DNA of 64,000 nucleotides from contig CM055191.1 in NCBI GenBank assembly GCA_029224185.1, forward strand, positions 10,844,036 to 10,908,035. The letters are read 5' to 3'. The translations under genes and the position numbers were made by a program. This stretch comes from Karalla daura (taxonomy: Eukaryota; Chordata; Actinopteri; Chaetodontiformes; Leiognathidae). The notes beneath the pieces were generated by a model. It searched no databases, was not told the DNA's origin, and saw nothing but the letters and a program-made list of their open reading frames with translations. Shown here in pieces: positions 11,922 to 25,329 of the stretch; the first letter of the stretch is position 1, and every line of letters starts with the position of its first letter.

Positions 11922-14900
11922 TTTATTAAAAGATTGATTTTTTTTTCTTCCTTTTCATCATTATTGAAAAAAAAAAAAAAGTAGCCAGAAGAGAAATATC
12001 ATGTCGAGATGGGGGGAGGGGGCAGGGGATAGGAGGGGTGAGAGGGACAGGAGTTTAGTTTAGAAAGTAAAGATACTAACAGGATGAAGGAGAGAGAGAG
12101 AGAGAGAGGGCAAGGGCAGACGGATGCAGCAGGGTGGGGGAGGGGAGGGGAGTCTGTGGGTGGAGGGGAGGGGGGGTGGCGGTGGCTACAGTCGGGTTTT
12201 ACAGTTTGAGAGGAGAAAAGGCAGCTAAACATAAACGAGACATATTATTTCTGACCAATCAGCAGTGGTCGCTGCAGTAGAAAACATACATGAAAAAAGG
12301 ACACAAACAATGAAAAATAAGTGCAATTGGTTTCTCTGTCATACCACAACCGTATAAAAACAGGAGCCAGGTGGAGGGCAACCCCCAGCCTCGTATCAGC
12401 ATGGCACCGTCAGGGCCCGGCTCTGGGCGTGTGACGGGGGCGTTTCGCACTCCCGTGCTCCACAAACACGGAGGCTGCCGGCGGCTCTGTGTTCACACGT
12501 GGTGCTTTTTTTTTTTTTTAACTTCATCATCTTCTTCTTCTGGTTTGGAGGAGTCTCGTACATGTAAATCTCTCCCGTCTCCATTTGTGTAAATAGTGTA
12601 TGAACCCACTCATACCAATTTAAAAATATTTTCGTCTAAATATTTACAATTCTTTTGCAATGTGGACACATCCAATCGCATCATCGAGACACCCCTCACA
12701 CGTTTAGAAGAATATCGCGAGCGGATTTCCAAATAAAGAGAGAGTCTCCTATCAAACATCTAAATTAGAACTGGAATTAGAACAATAGCAGCAGTGGAGG
12801 GTGGTGCAAATAAAGATGTCCTCCCTTACATTTATATTTTCTCCATTTTCTTTTGTTTTCAAGTTTTTCGAGAGCACCAGCTTTAAGTGCAGTTCAGTCT
12901 GTTCTTCTGTCGATCAGGACCAAAGGAAAGCTACGCTTTAAAAAAAAAAAAAAAGATACAACGTGTAAGATGCGGCCACCTGTCAGGAGGTTTCTAAACA
13001 AATAGGGGGCAGTGTGTTCAACTATAGGCTCTGCAGCAGCTTAGGCTGTGTAACCAGGATCTGCAGATAGTGGGCCTATTAGCGGACTGAGGCTGCCCGG
13101 ATCAGGGGCTCAGAGCACTGAGGGAGTCTTTCAGCAAGCACAGCAAGTCAGCCTGGGACCAAACCCAAGCTCTGAACCCGAGGGAGACCCATTTGATAAG
13201 AAACTAAACAGTGCAGAGGGATTACGACCCAAACCACACATGGAGCATGGCCGGGCATCGGCTACGCTGGAGCCAGCATGTGTTCACAACTTAGCCGTGT
13301 GAATGAAATCAAACCGGAGACTTTTCAGACTTTGGGCTCATTAGTCTGGGAAGATTTGCAAGTTAGTTTTGGTTATTTTGTTAGTCTTAAAAAGCGTGGG
13401 ACACATAGCTTATTCACACACACGTCTACCAGCTGAAACCATCGGACAGGTCGATACTCGCTGGATAGCATCTTTCAGTAGATATCACGGCTACACAATA
13501 AATGGGACATCCTCAGGCATATTATCATGTCACATTCAGTTAATAAAAGTCTTTTTTTTGACACTGGGTTTCTGGCCATATCTTACACAGTGCACCTCGA
13601 ATGGTACATGACAAATAGTAGCCACTGCTGATGGCGTTCCTAAAAGGCTGGAGACGTAGGCAGGTGGGATTAATGGTAGCAGTCAGAGTTGTAGAGCTGG
13701 ACGCTGGTTTGTAAGCAGTAGATAGAAAGTTGATGATACTGTTGGTTTGGAGTTGAAAATGACTACATGTAGGCTTTCATGATTGAATGTGTACTGGTTT
13801 TGTGGAATAAAATGCAAACAATCAAAACGCAGTATGAATGCACTGAAAGCACAAAAATGCTTTTCTGAACACATCCTATTTGGTAAAAGGCACAGTAGTC
13901 CAACAGTCCAATCATAAGATTTCACTTCCTTCAGGTTTTTTTTTCCTCTTTTCCTTCTCTCCCCTCTCGATAGCAATAAAAACCACTTAACTGTCAACAG
14001 CATCTTCCCAATCGCCTCAAACAAATTGAAGGCCGAGCTATGCGAGTGCACAGCCGGCGATATTCAGCTGCCCAATAAATAAATACAAACAATAAATAAA
14101 TGCAGTGTCCCATCTACACATGAATAAATTAGCTGTGGGACTCCAGAGTCGTAGGTCTTTGAATGGTCATCGTCTTCTCTTCCAGTTGATCTTCCCTGGA
14201 TTTTCAGGACCCCCCCCCCTCCCATCAGTTTGCAGCGGAGGACTGGCCAGAAACATGTCACCCCCCCCCCCTCTCTCTCTCTTTTCACTGCGGCACCACA
14301 GGAAGAACGTTATGTGACCTCTGATCGTCGTGAAGTCTCTCCTCCCGGTGCCTTTGCGTGCACGTCTGCCAGCCAAGTGCCCAAACAGTTCTTGGATTAC
14401 ATTCGTGAGTTGATGACATCATTGTTTCCACGGGTCTCTGATGGCTCTAATCACACCACACGTACAGTATAACGCTGCGTCCTGTACACGCCGTCTCTCG
14501 GATCAATAGCTACAGGAGTTTTCCGGTACCCCGGACTCTCGCTTCCCCCCCGTCGAGCCGGTTTCTCCTCGTTTCGATTGTTAAAAGTAAACTCAAACGC
14601 GTCTCCTGCCAGGAGACTAGAGTCCAGTTCAGCTCACCCTGTGCTCGCTCACTCTGGACTGAATCCTATCTACGGTTACCTCATCACAATAAAGCTTTCA
14701 TTCTCAATACTGACATCAGCTTATCCTTGTTTTTCTTAGGTGGAGATGCCTGCGGAGACAGCCACCTCTGATCATATTGATTGCTTTCATGCCGAAGAGA
14801 ACGTCTTATTTTCTCCTCAAAAATCTCTCCCATTGATCTGTACACAGTAAGCTGTAAATAGCCTGTGAGTTTCGCATCTTCATTTCTATCCCCCCCCCCC

Positions 14901-15203
14901 CCCCAAAAAACCAAAACTGCCTTTGTGCAAAAGTGTGAATTATTACATAAGAGTGATTGGTTAAGATACATCATGTCCGGTTGTTTTAAATATCTGTTGT
15001 AACTGTGGTGGTAATGAGGGGGTTGTGTATGATCATCATTGGTCTTGGACGTCGATCACATCTGGTTCTTTCCTGCCCTCGGTCTCTTTAATTCGCCTCT
15101 GATCGCAGGCCTCTTCAGCCTCTTCCCTTCTTCCTCCCTCAGCAGCTCTGTGCCCAGCGGTGTAACAGAGCAGGGCCGCCGGCTCCGTGCTCCCGTCACA
15201 GCG
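11922..15203 (-). other. CIART: Candidate long 3' UTR of CIART
   Basis: Between the CIART stop and a minus-strand AATAAA at 11922-11927 there is no other gene. The stretch holds only homopolymer runs (for example 11955-11969, 12507-12520, 14890-14904) and purine/pyrimidine tracts. If that hexamer is used, the 3' UTR is about 3.3 kb; an earlier unseen signal could make it much shorter. Only transcript data can fix the end. Confidence 0.35.
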
Positions 15204-16691
15204 TCAGGTCTCTAGGGGGGCGGGGCACGCCCTGGGCAAAGGCTTCAGTGAAACGTGAGGAGATCGACCGGGAGCCTGGCAGGTGTCGGTGGTCTCGCCC
15301 TCGCCCTGCTGTCTGGCGGCGGGCTGGCTTTGGCACCGCGCTGGCTTCTTCTGGTTTTTGGGGTGCTGCTTGTTGGGCGTGGTGGAGGAGATGGAGCTGT
15401 CCTGCATGGCCGGGCTGCCCCGCCGGCCGGGCGGGACGGCAGAGGCAGCAGCAGTGGTGGTAGCAACGGGCTGGTTCTCAGTGTTACCTGCTGCTCCTGC
15501 AGCTGCACCCTCGTGGGACAGACAGGCCTTCCGTGGGGACAGGATGGGGGCGACGTGCACCCACGTCAGGCTGGGCTCGGAGCTCTGACCCGCTTTGTAC
15601 TGAGACGGCTTGCCTTGCTCCTCGCCCTCACTGTCCTTTCCCTTCGCGTCCTCGTTCGGCCGGCAGCTTCCGGCTGCTTCGGGCTGGTGTCGGTCCTCGT
15701 CGGACGCCGGCGTCGGAGGGAGAGGCTCGTCCTTCTCGGCGCGATCCAGTTTCGCCCTCTTCTCTTCTCCGCTGATATGAGGGCACTTGAGAAGCACGGG
15801 GGAAGGTGTGGGGGAGTCCGTACCTGTCCAGCTTAGTCTGCGCTTCTGGAAAACAGAGGGGGGGGGGGGCACGGTGGTTTAGATGTGACTTCTGTCAGAA
15901 TGAGAAGAGGGGGGGGGGGTTTATTTGCAGGTCCCGCTCTCACCTTGACGGGTATGTGGAGCTGGTCCCTGTGCTTGTGCGGCGGGGTGGAGCTGGAGGT
16001 GTCTTGGAGGGACCGAGCAGGGGATGCGACGACGCTGGAAGCGGCAGAGACGGGCTGAGACGGTATGTGGGGAAACCAAAGCTTCAGCATCATCTCCACC
16101 TGGAGCAGCGTGTTCAGGTACTTCTCCCTGCGAAGACGAGGGAAAAATAACATTTCAGAGGGAAGAACAGACGGCAGTGAAAGCGTCATGTGGGAAAACA
16201 TCTGGACGTTTACTGTCCTGCCTGTAGATGTGGATAAATGTACGTTTCTCCTGCGCTGCTGGCAAATGCTGTAACCCTACCCACCGCTGTTCAATAAAAC
16301 ATGGAATGGGAGACGAGGCTTGAAATGGAAGACAACCTCGCCGGTCCCGACCTATTACAACTCCAACTTAGGAATCATTTGCATGTTTAAATCCAACTAA
16401 GATGCCCTGTCTAGTGTTGCAGCAGATACGTAACAGACGGAGATAAGCAAAGACAGGCTCTCGGATGGACGGTGGGACAATGTGGATGACATCTTACCCG
16501 CTGTTCGGTCTCTGTAAAACCCCCACGATCCTCTGGATTCGATCCATGGCAACGCTCTGCTGGAAACTACTCAAACCTGTCAATCAGAAGCATAACGACA
16601 CCGTCAGCCCCTTTGCACTCGGAGACGGCGCGGCCACAGAAACTGCGTGCACATGCAGACAGTCTGCCTCGCTGCCCGACTCGCACATGTG

Positions 16692-16724
<33 letters not shown>

Positions 16725-17149
16725 CACTTTCACTGTGTGATATCGGTAAACTTGTGCGAGCTGATGAGTCAGCCACAAGACTGTCGCTTCACACCCACTG
16801 CACTTTAGCCGGCATCAATAGGCTGCGTCGATACAGACTGCTGCGCAAAAGGAACAGGCTCGGATCGTAAAAAAAAAAGAAAGAAAGAAAAAAAAAGCTG
16901 TGAACGGGGCCTCGACAACTTCAGCGGCCTCTCTCTCTCTCCCCGTGTGAGCGCTTGACTGAGAGGTGTGAGCGCGAGGATGCTTACCGCGGTCGAATCG
17001 GCCCCTCTTCAGTCCATTCAGCAGCTCCAGCAGAGGCCTGACGAAACCCTGCAGCTCAGCACACTGACAGAGGAAGAGGGAGAGGAGATAAATTACTTCT
17101 GAGTTTGGGTTGGGCCTTTGCTGTCTGAACCAGTCTGCTGGGTTTTCCT

Positions 17150-17208
<59 letters not shown>

Positions 17209-17586
17209 CATCCCTTTTATCACTTCTCTCTTTACCTTTTGCGCAAACAGCAGATCCCCCTGTGATTTGGGGAGCTGGCGCTCCGCGTCCGTCTCCTCCA
17301 GGCTGATGTGAGCCGCCTTGCCGCCGCCCTCTGACCTGAACGCCTCCTCCTCTTCCTCTTTGTCCGTGAAGCCGTCGCAGGCCCACTGGGACCCGGGACT
17401 CTCCGAGCCCCGGTCCCCGCCGGCCGCGGCCCCGCCCACGCCCCCCATGATGACGGAGGAGGAGCTGTCCGTCAGGAAGACATCGGTGTCGTCCTCGGCC
17501 TGCTCCGAGTCGCTGAACAAGAGGCTGTCACTGGAGCTCAGGGAATCAAACGAGGGCTGAGAGGAAGTGCTGCCCTGGGACTGCAT
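15204..17586 (-). CDS. CIART: CIART (CHRONO), circadian-associated repressor of transcription
   Basis: CIART is a nuclear clock protein that represses CLOCK-BMAL1 activity at E-boxes. Five coding exons join in phase: 17586-17236, 17063-16988, 16576-16498, 16127-15944, 15845-15204. The result is 1332 nt and 443 residues, somewhat longer than the mammalian protein. Recognition rests on the family core, in order: GDLLFAQK (ending at residue 117), ELQGFVRPLLELLNGLKRGRF (119-139), SSFQQSVAMDRIQRIVGVLQ (about 145-164) and EKYLNTLLQVEMMLKLWFP (about 169-187). A downstream SLTWVHVAPILSP segment also matches. The first exon is rich in Ser, Asp and Glu, with an SSSDSLLFSDSEQAEDD tract, and the last exon is Pro/Ser-rich and probably disordered. 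The ATG lies just after a CTACAG acceptor, so an untranslated first exon lies upstream (candidate donor near 19300). Intron 1 of the coding part carries a long CA repeat. Confidence 0.94.
17155..17206 (+). repeat. (CA)n microsatellite in a CIART intron
   Basis: About 26 CA dinucleotides fill much of the 172-base intron between CIART coding exons 1 and 2 (17064-17235). On the transcript strand this is a (UG)n run 29 bases from the donor, a position where repeat length could affect splicing. Confidence 0.9.
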
Positions 17587-17591
17587 TGCTG

Positions 17592-18081
17592 TAGGGGCGG
17601 CAGCAGAGGGTTGGGGTTATTACGACAACTTATCTCGGAGAGGAGGAAACAAAAACCTTAGCCGAACACTCATATTTTCAGCTGTTATTGCGAGGAACAC
17701 GAGAAGTGAGAAGCGTGGAAACTGAATCCTCACAAAGCACTGCTTTCCATTTGGCCACACTCCATCTTTCCCCTATCTCTCTCTCCCAAAAATAATAACC
17801 CCAATTACTCAAAATGGTGGCTATACCAGTGCCCTAGTTTAACATGGTGCAGTGTGGGACGGTGGGGTAGGCACACAATGGTGTAGTGCATGTCTGGCTC
17901 CCATTGAGGAGATTGGAGACTGGAGAGGAGAGTAAAATGTGAGGGGGATGGGAGCTCGTAGAGTAGTGAAATCAGAATAAGCAGTCTCTCTCTCTCTCTC
18001 TCTCTCCTACTGCCTCCGGTGCTCTCTCTAGCCCCTCCCCTCTGTCTCGGGCTTGCTCTCCACCACCCCCCCTCCTAGCAT

Positions 18082-18123
<42 letters not shown>

Positions 18124-19299
18124 CCCTCTTTCCTCTACGGCTGCGTTTCTGTATGCCTCTCATCTCCCTCCGCTCTCCCCTCAGCTCATCCTGTTCGTTA
18201 TGCACACAAGCCTGGTTGCTCCTCTTCCTTTCCTCTGTATACCACAGACCTCCTCCTCCTCCTCTTCCTTCTCCTCCTCTTACTCACATTTTACATTCTG
18301 TATCTCTGGCTGTGCCTCTCCCTCCCTCTCTTATCTGTCTTTTCCTTTTTCTTACTCCCTCTGTGTAATCTCTGTTGGTCTCTGATCCCACCAACACACA
18401 GTGGTGGAATAAGAGGAAGGGGGGGTGGGTTCACAGGAATAGACTCAACTATTACACACACCGGCACAGCTTTTCATCAGGGTGAGAAATAAGTCGAAAC
18501 TCACTTGCAGACAAAGGAGACCAACACACTTTTTTTTGCTGTGCCCACACAGAAGAAAAAAAAGAACAAGATCCACCCATTCAGTCCTAACAGTGTCTCA
18601 ATTTGAGGAATGTAGAAACATTTCAACAATGCCGATCAGGGTTTACAACACCACAAAATGCCCGGTCAGTCACATTCTAGTCATATCTGTTGGCTGGATT
18701 CTCATACATGAGGTCTGTTTTATCTTAAAAGCACTTCATTCTGACCCAAGTGCTGATGAACCATTTCTAAAAAATGTTCTGCCCCCCCAATGTGAATGGG
18801 ATGGGTGGATGGAGGTGGAGTGGGTGAGATGGGGCGTAGGTGATGGTGCATGTGATGGTGCACAGGTAGGAATGGTACTGTAGGACCGGGAGGCTGCGTC
18901 TCAGGTGTGCCTGCCTGGATCCGGATGCCCACATGCGGGAACACATTTCTCCACACCAAATGTCCCGTGAATACGCAACTAAAGCTGCTTCATAGAAAAC
19001 ACTGATCGATAACCATCAATAAATGAAACCGGGTGAGATGAGGACATAGTAAATATCAATTACAAGAGAATTTGGGAGATCGGGTAACGCTCTGGCCACG
19101 TACAGAAGCAAACCATCGGCATTACGCGCTAAGCCATTAAACCCAAACGCGAAATTAAACAGCGTTGGGCAAAATTAGGGAGCCACCGGGACAGGAAATT
19201 CATATAGGGTAGGCTGCCAACTTCGCGGAGCGATCGCCATAATGAACACATGTACACAATAAATTAAATAATAATAAAAAAACAATTAGAGCAACTCAC
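17592..19299 (-). other. CIART: CIART 5' intron
   Basis: The stretch lies between the acceptor just upstream of the CIART ATG and the candidate donor at 19299/19300. It holds CT tracts (17980-18006), a CA run (18088-18120) and C/T-rich sequence to 18400. No further exon is recognised. Extent depends on the inferred first exon. Confidence 0.45.
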
Positions 19300-19700
19300 C
19301 CTCAGTAATGTGGGGTAAAAACAGCAGCTTCCAGAAAGAATCGCTCACGGCTCTATCGCCCACTTTGATTCACCGGATCCGTCAATACACACTGTGTCGG
19401 TGTAGCAGCATCGGGGCAGCTCTCTCTCTCTCTCTCCCTCTGTCTCTCTCTGTGTCTCTCTCTCCCTCTCTCTCTCCCCCTGTCTCTCTGACACACACAC
19501 ACACCGCCCCGGTCCGTACCTCGGTCTGTGTCTTTGCTAGCTTTTTCTCTCGCCAGTTTACGAGCGTCAACATGTGCGGGAATCCACGTGCCCACGTTTT
19601 GCGCGCATTCTATTGGCTGCTGGCCCGGCCGAGGCCCGTCCGATTGGCTGAGCCCTCCAGCCAGTAGTCGCTTTACTCGCCTCTGATTGGGCACGCTGGG
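19300..19700 (-). promoter_or_regulatory. CIART: CIART first exon and promoter with E-box and three CCAAT boxes
   Basis: On the minus strand a GAGG|GTGAGTTG donor at 19300 would end an untranslated first exon. Just upstream lie a canonical CACGTG E-box (19585-19590), a second CACGTT core (19593-19598), and three CCAAT boxes on the minus strand (19612-19616, 19643-19647, 19686-19690) in a GC-rich patch. CIART is known to be clock-driven through E-boxes, so the site fits its expected control. The transcription start itself is inferred. Confidence 0.55.
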
Positions 19701-21376
19701 GGCCCCGCCCCCTCGTGTCGCCAGTGTGTATGCTCTCGCGCCGGGGGCTGCTCTACTACAGCAGCCCGAGTGTAAACACACGCACGGCGCCGGCCCGAGC
19801 GACGCACAATATGTCCTATGCGTTTGATGCACACAATTTATGTGACCCCGCCTCCTCACACCGACTCTCAAAACACAAAAGCGTGCGCACCCCGGAATGC
19901 GCCAGAAAAGAAGAAAACTTATGCAACCCAGCTTCTATCACACTGATTTCTGCTCGATTCGATTGAATAGATGCGTTCACAGCATAAGTCCCAATGAGAA
20001 ATATGTAAGAACAGGATGAAGATCCAAAATGGTTTTAGATAATGAAAAAAGGTTGTTTTTTTAGAGAGCCGCACCTCACATAGATCTCAGAGATATCACA
20101 AATCTCACAGATTCTCATAATCATCACCACCATCACATCAGAATAAGAATCAGATCCATTGTCAGATCCAACAGCTTATTATACAGCTATGAGAAATTTA
20201 CTTTGGCGAAAGAAATAAGCAAGGACGTAAATTGACGGCACAGGAAAACTACAAATTTGACAAGATATGGGGCTGCATGTGTATTTTCATCAGGCTATTA
20301 TTGCATCAGAGTGTATGACATGAAAAAATATTACAATGCATGACATTACACGAGCTTTCCTCTGTGTGTTTTACCTTGTACAGTCTCCAGGCAACAGTAA
20401 TGACCTCAGACTGGATTCAATGAAAAAGTTACACAAGCAAATCATGAGTATTTATCACTAAGAACTGCTCACTCTGTCGCCTTTGCATACAGTGCAGTAG
20501 TCTGTCATCAATAAGCAAATGCTACACTAGAAGATCCTACAGGAGCAGCCACCTATAGGATGTGACATTTCTGAGCATGTCAGATTTATAATGCCTGGAG
20601 TTATGCAACATTGCAGCAATAGGTCGACATACTACTACATTGTATGCCTGTATTACATACCATATGCACTACATGTATTTCTTCAATTGTATGCTATGGA
20701 AAAAAGCATGCTGGCTTCAGGACATGTATTTCTGACAAACAAGCTCTGTGAGTCTTGTATATGAATATTCAGTGCAACAACCATCCTTAAACATCCTCTG
20801 TAAGAGTTCTGTTGCTTCAGGGGCTGTAAAATGAGAAACAGTGTTTAAACATGTAAAACAAAAAAAAGAGAGAAATGGTGATTTAACTAAATAAGTCATA
20901 TTACAATTAAATATTTGATGCAATTTTGAGTCATACAGGCTCTCATCTTGGAATTAGATCATCAATACATTAAGAACAATGCTATAGACAGGTGCCTAAA
21001 TTGCAGTTTGTCAGTCTGTAGATTCAAGATTTATGGTCACGGAGCAACCTCCCCCGCTCCTAGGTCACTCACAACACAGTGAACTCACTGACCCCCACTA
21101 GAAACATATAGAGAAGGAAACACATCACAGACCACACACAGACACATGCACACACACACCATCTGTCCCATGCTCATGATCAGTATTGATATTTCTGCTC
21201 CTCCCAAATTAAGGGTCAGTTGTTAAGTCTGCTTTTACTGGTATTTTTAGATGTGAAACTCCAGGTTAGAGCCTGGGAAGCGGTGGATGCCTCTAAGCGC
21301 CTTGCATGCATGTAGGGGCTTCCCTTCCCCCACTGCACATACAACATACACATGAACCCAATAACCCCTCTCCTCA

Positions 21377-21407
<31 letters not shown>

Positions 21408-23314
21408 TACACTCACACAACAACTACAACAACAGGCTGCTTTTATGACAATACCTGCCTTTGTGACTTGTAACCCTATACCGTCACTTAGTAACCTTAA
21501 CACCAGGTGAGCAAGCCACCTGAGCCAAAACACAATACTAGTTAACCTTTGGTAAGGGTAAACCAAAGGAAAGGGTAGTGTTTGTGTGTGCTTAGCAGAG
21601 ACCAGGTCAATAGGGAAAAAAGCTAACACCCACCCCCCAGCATTCCTCTGCAGCCCATGAACCCGTTGAACCTCCTCTGAGTTCATGGGTGCTGAAGACC
21701 ACCCCCCACTAGTTCTATCCTTCCATCTCCCTTCCCCCTTTCCTCCCATCCCCCGCTTGCTTTCTGTTCCTCCTCATCCTCTTCTCGTTATTGTCGCATG
21801 TATTGACATAGTGAAGGATCTAACACACAGGGACCGCATTGACCCCAGCCCCGCGGATAGGGATTTTGTCAGAGGATGATCAATGCACATTGTGTCAAAC
21901 TGGTCCCTAATATGGAAAAAAACAGATTGGAAAAACAGAATGAATATTTTATCTTAAGTCATGACAAATTCTTCGTAGTATGTTATGGTTGCAAAACTGT
22001 TTGACTATATATCAAATATCTCCATAAAATGCATGTCCACATGTTTCAATCTGTCCATTTTCTCCAACTAACGGCATCTTTGCTTTATTTACTTACTTCA
22101 ATTTAGTTTCCCTTTTCCCTACTCTATTTTATTAATCAGTCCATTTGACTTCCCCATTCTATATGTCTGTGTCACTGTGGTCTGCTGAAGCCTGTCTTCA
22201 CGCTACATAGGGTGGAGGCAGGGAATGCAGCCGGAACCGGATGCCATTCCATTGCAAGGCACACACTCACTATTTGCTGACAGTTTTGAGTCACCTAGAA
22301 ATCACCTAAACATGCAGGTTTTGGGACTGTGGGAGAAAACTGGAATGCTTGAATAAAACCTATGAAGATGCAGGGAGATTCTACACTGAAAGGCCCTTGG
22401 TCCAACTGGTATTCAAGCCAGGGACTTTTTTTCTGTAGCTGAAAGCGCTAACCATTAATCCACTATGTTTATGCCAATTTATAGTATCCTCCTTTTTCCT
22501 CCCTGTTGAGAGAGGCCATACTACCATACATAGACCATACAGTTTTAATCAGCATTACATTGCTGGAAAGAATCGATGTGTAGACTTACTTGTGTCCTCG
22601 GGTGACATGTTTGCAGCTGCAGCATATGATCCTGTGGTTTATTGTCAGGACAAGGCCTGATTATATTCATCACACTGAATGTAATGCCATATTATCAGTG
22701 TTTGCTGTGGAGGCATTCAGCCAGTGAAAGCATGCAGGAGTTCGTGTCAGGCTAGATGCAATAGGTGTGGCGAGAGCTAGACACCAAAACAGAAATGTGA
22801 CCCCCCTGAGGGAAGACAGAGGCCTAAAGACAGACTAAACTATAAACTGTCTCTGCTCTGGTTGCAGAGGCTGAGCAACAATATAAGGTTTCACCTGGAA
22901 ACCAGGACAGCTGGGAAACAATTGCACACTGCCGTTGCTGGCGTTGTGTCCTTGCTGGCCTGCACCTGTCTGCCAGTCGTTTCCATCTTCACCCTCATCT
23001 TACCTCCTGGAATTTTACTGACGTGTTACAGTTAAACAGTTTCAACAAAAAGGACATGATGAAATATATCTTCCATTTCCTATGTTTGTGGAAAGCAGTT
23101 GTCTGGACAGCTCCCTGTGCCTCAAATTCTAGAGGCAGGAACAGCACTGGCAAATGTCTGGACCTGGAAATTAAAGCATGGATTATAGGGTATGGAGCAG
23201 CTCTAACCCTAACATAGTGGTCATTTGGTTCAGCAATGTGTGCTGCCACTGCTTCTCTCTCCAAGTCACCTGCTTGTCCTTTGACAGTCAGACATATGTC
23301 TTATGTCATAAGGT
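19701..23314. other. Intergenic between CIART and CA14, left part
   Basis: No protein-coding exon was recognised. The stretch holds AT-rich unique sequence, CA runs near 21140 and 21378-21400, and one SINE-like copy at 22165-22480. A pyrimidine-rich patch at 21700-21790 gives a spurious ORF. Confidence 0.5.
22165..22480 (-). repeat. SINE-like repeat, reverse orientation
   Basis: This is the reverse orientation of the repeat at 7575. 'aaacatgcaggttttgggactgtgggagaaaac' is followed by 'gcagggagattctacactgaaaggccc', 'tggtattcaagccagggac' and an 'agcgctaacca' box that corresponds to the tRNA-like head read backwards. The order of blocks identifies it despite divergence. Confidence 0.65.
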
Positions 23315-23321
23315 TGTCTGG

Positions 23322-23480
<159 letters not shown>

Positions 23481-23814
23481 GAATAAATGCATAGACCCTA
23501 TGTTTTGAATACATACCTGTTATTTGCATTGTTTTCGTGCTTTTTACCTCGCCCAAGGCAAATTCCTAACACACACATTCCTATCACTAAGCTGTATAAT
23601 TATCTGGCGACTCTGATCCTTTAGAGATTGATTATGCATCAGGACTCGTGATTCGTGATTTCCACAAAAAAAAACACTCATATTCTCAATCTGACAATGT
23701 GTGATCTCACGTAGTGCGATCAAAAATCACCAAAAGCCGTGACGCCTCTCAGTGGCGAGAGAAACTCCATGTGTGCCATGTGTGCCGCTGTATAAACAGA
23801 AGGGCTGTTCACAT

Positions 23815-24030
23815 GTCGCAGAGACGCTCCGCGGTGAGATTTGTGAATGAAACCAGACGGCACGCCCCCCGCCGAGAGCCGACCAATGGCGCGCGGAGAA
23901 TCTTCTAACCGCGCCCCCACAATGGGCCGCCGAGCGACCAATGGGAGAGAGGCGTGTGCTGTGGCTGTTGCATAATTGGGCTGAAAGTGCTTCACGTTTG
24001 AGCAGGGCCGGTACACAGTGTGAAAAGATG
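23815..24030. promoter_or_regulatory. Isolated GC-rich patch with tandem CCAAT boxes
   Basis: This patch is rich in CpG compared with its AT-rich surroundings. It contains two GACCAATGG motifs 55 bases apart (CCAAT at 23883-23887 and 23938-23942). It looks like an unmethylated promoter or enhancer core, but no gene start is visible next to it. CA14 begins 3.5 kb to the right and the CIART promoter is 4 kb to the left. Confidence 0.4.
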
Positions 24031-24333
24031 GAGATGGGAGACAGACGGACAGAGACGAAGAGGAGGTGCGGAACAAATATGGTTTTAGTACCGAATGTAT
24101 GCACGCGCACCCGACACACACAGACACAAGCACACACACACACACACTTGCTATAATGAGTCATTAGTCAGCTTCCCAGTCTGCCTGCATGTGGTCTTGT
24201 GACGTGGTTACAGAAACACTAAGTCAAAGTTTTATATCTAAATGTAGTACTTTTGGGTATAAAAAAAAAGATAAATAAGCAATGTTGATTCAATAAAAAA
24301 GTGAACACAATAACCAAAAAGACCCACATCTTA

Positions 24334-24535
<202 letters not shown>

Positions 24536-25329
24536 AAATTCATATATGCATCAATATACGTCTCTTTCCATGTTCGATGCAGTGAGTGATGTAACCTTTG
24601 CAGGTTTAATTGAATGATTTAGATGTATCCTTGACTCCAGAATGAGATGTGATGTAATCTACATCAAAAGACCCCCCTCACATGGCGTGCCTTTGATTTG
24701 TTACGGGGGAGATCCACCCCAAAACCACAGCATGGATTGATAGGCCACTGACTGAGTGAACCAAACTCTTATTGGTGATGTTAAACGTGTTTATGACTGC
24801 TCTCATTTGCCAGTAAATTTTGCTCACATGGATACACAGATTTTTGTTTTTTTCTTTTAAACCGACCGTTATTATATTCTCAAAATGTAGCCGTGAATCA
24901 CAATTTCCTATCAGAATGACCGCTGTTGTTCCGTTATCCAGAGCCGGTGGAGTAGGTCCAGGATAATAACCAATCTTTACAGTGTTATTGGAAGGAATGA
25001 CACCACCTCATCTCCACCTTCTGTCTTTAGGGTGGATTTAAAGAAGCCGGCCCACCACATGCCACGTGGAGAGGTCTCCCCCTAGTGTTCGGACGAGGAC
25101 ACGTCCTCCAATAACGTGCTGTGCAGAGTGAGTTTAGTTTATGTAACCTCTCTGCTAGTGAGCAGTGACCAAAAGATCCTCAAAAGCTAGACATCACGTG
25201 ATGACTGACAATGTATTTTATAACTAAATCTGGTTACTGTTAGATATTGGTTAATTTATTTTAAAAAGAACATACTGTATATTTCATCAATAGGACAAAA
25301 CTATACATTTTAAGGACAGCAAAATACCG

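Noticed and set aside
15255..15836. 193-residue plus-strand ORF
   Set aside because: It is antisense to the last CIART exon and arises from its GC-rich, low-complexity coding.
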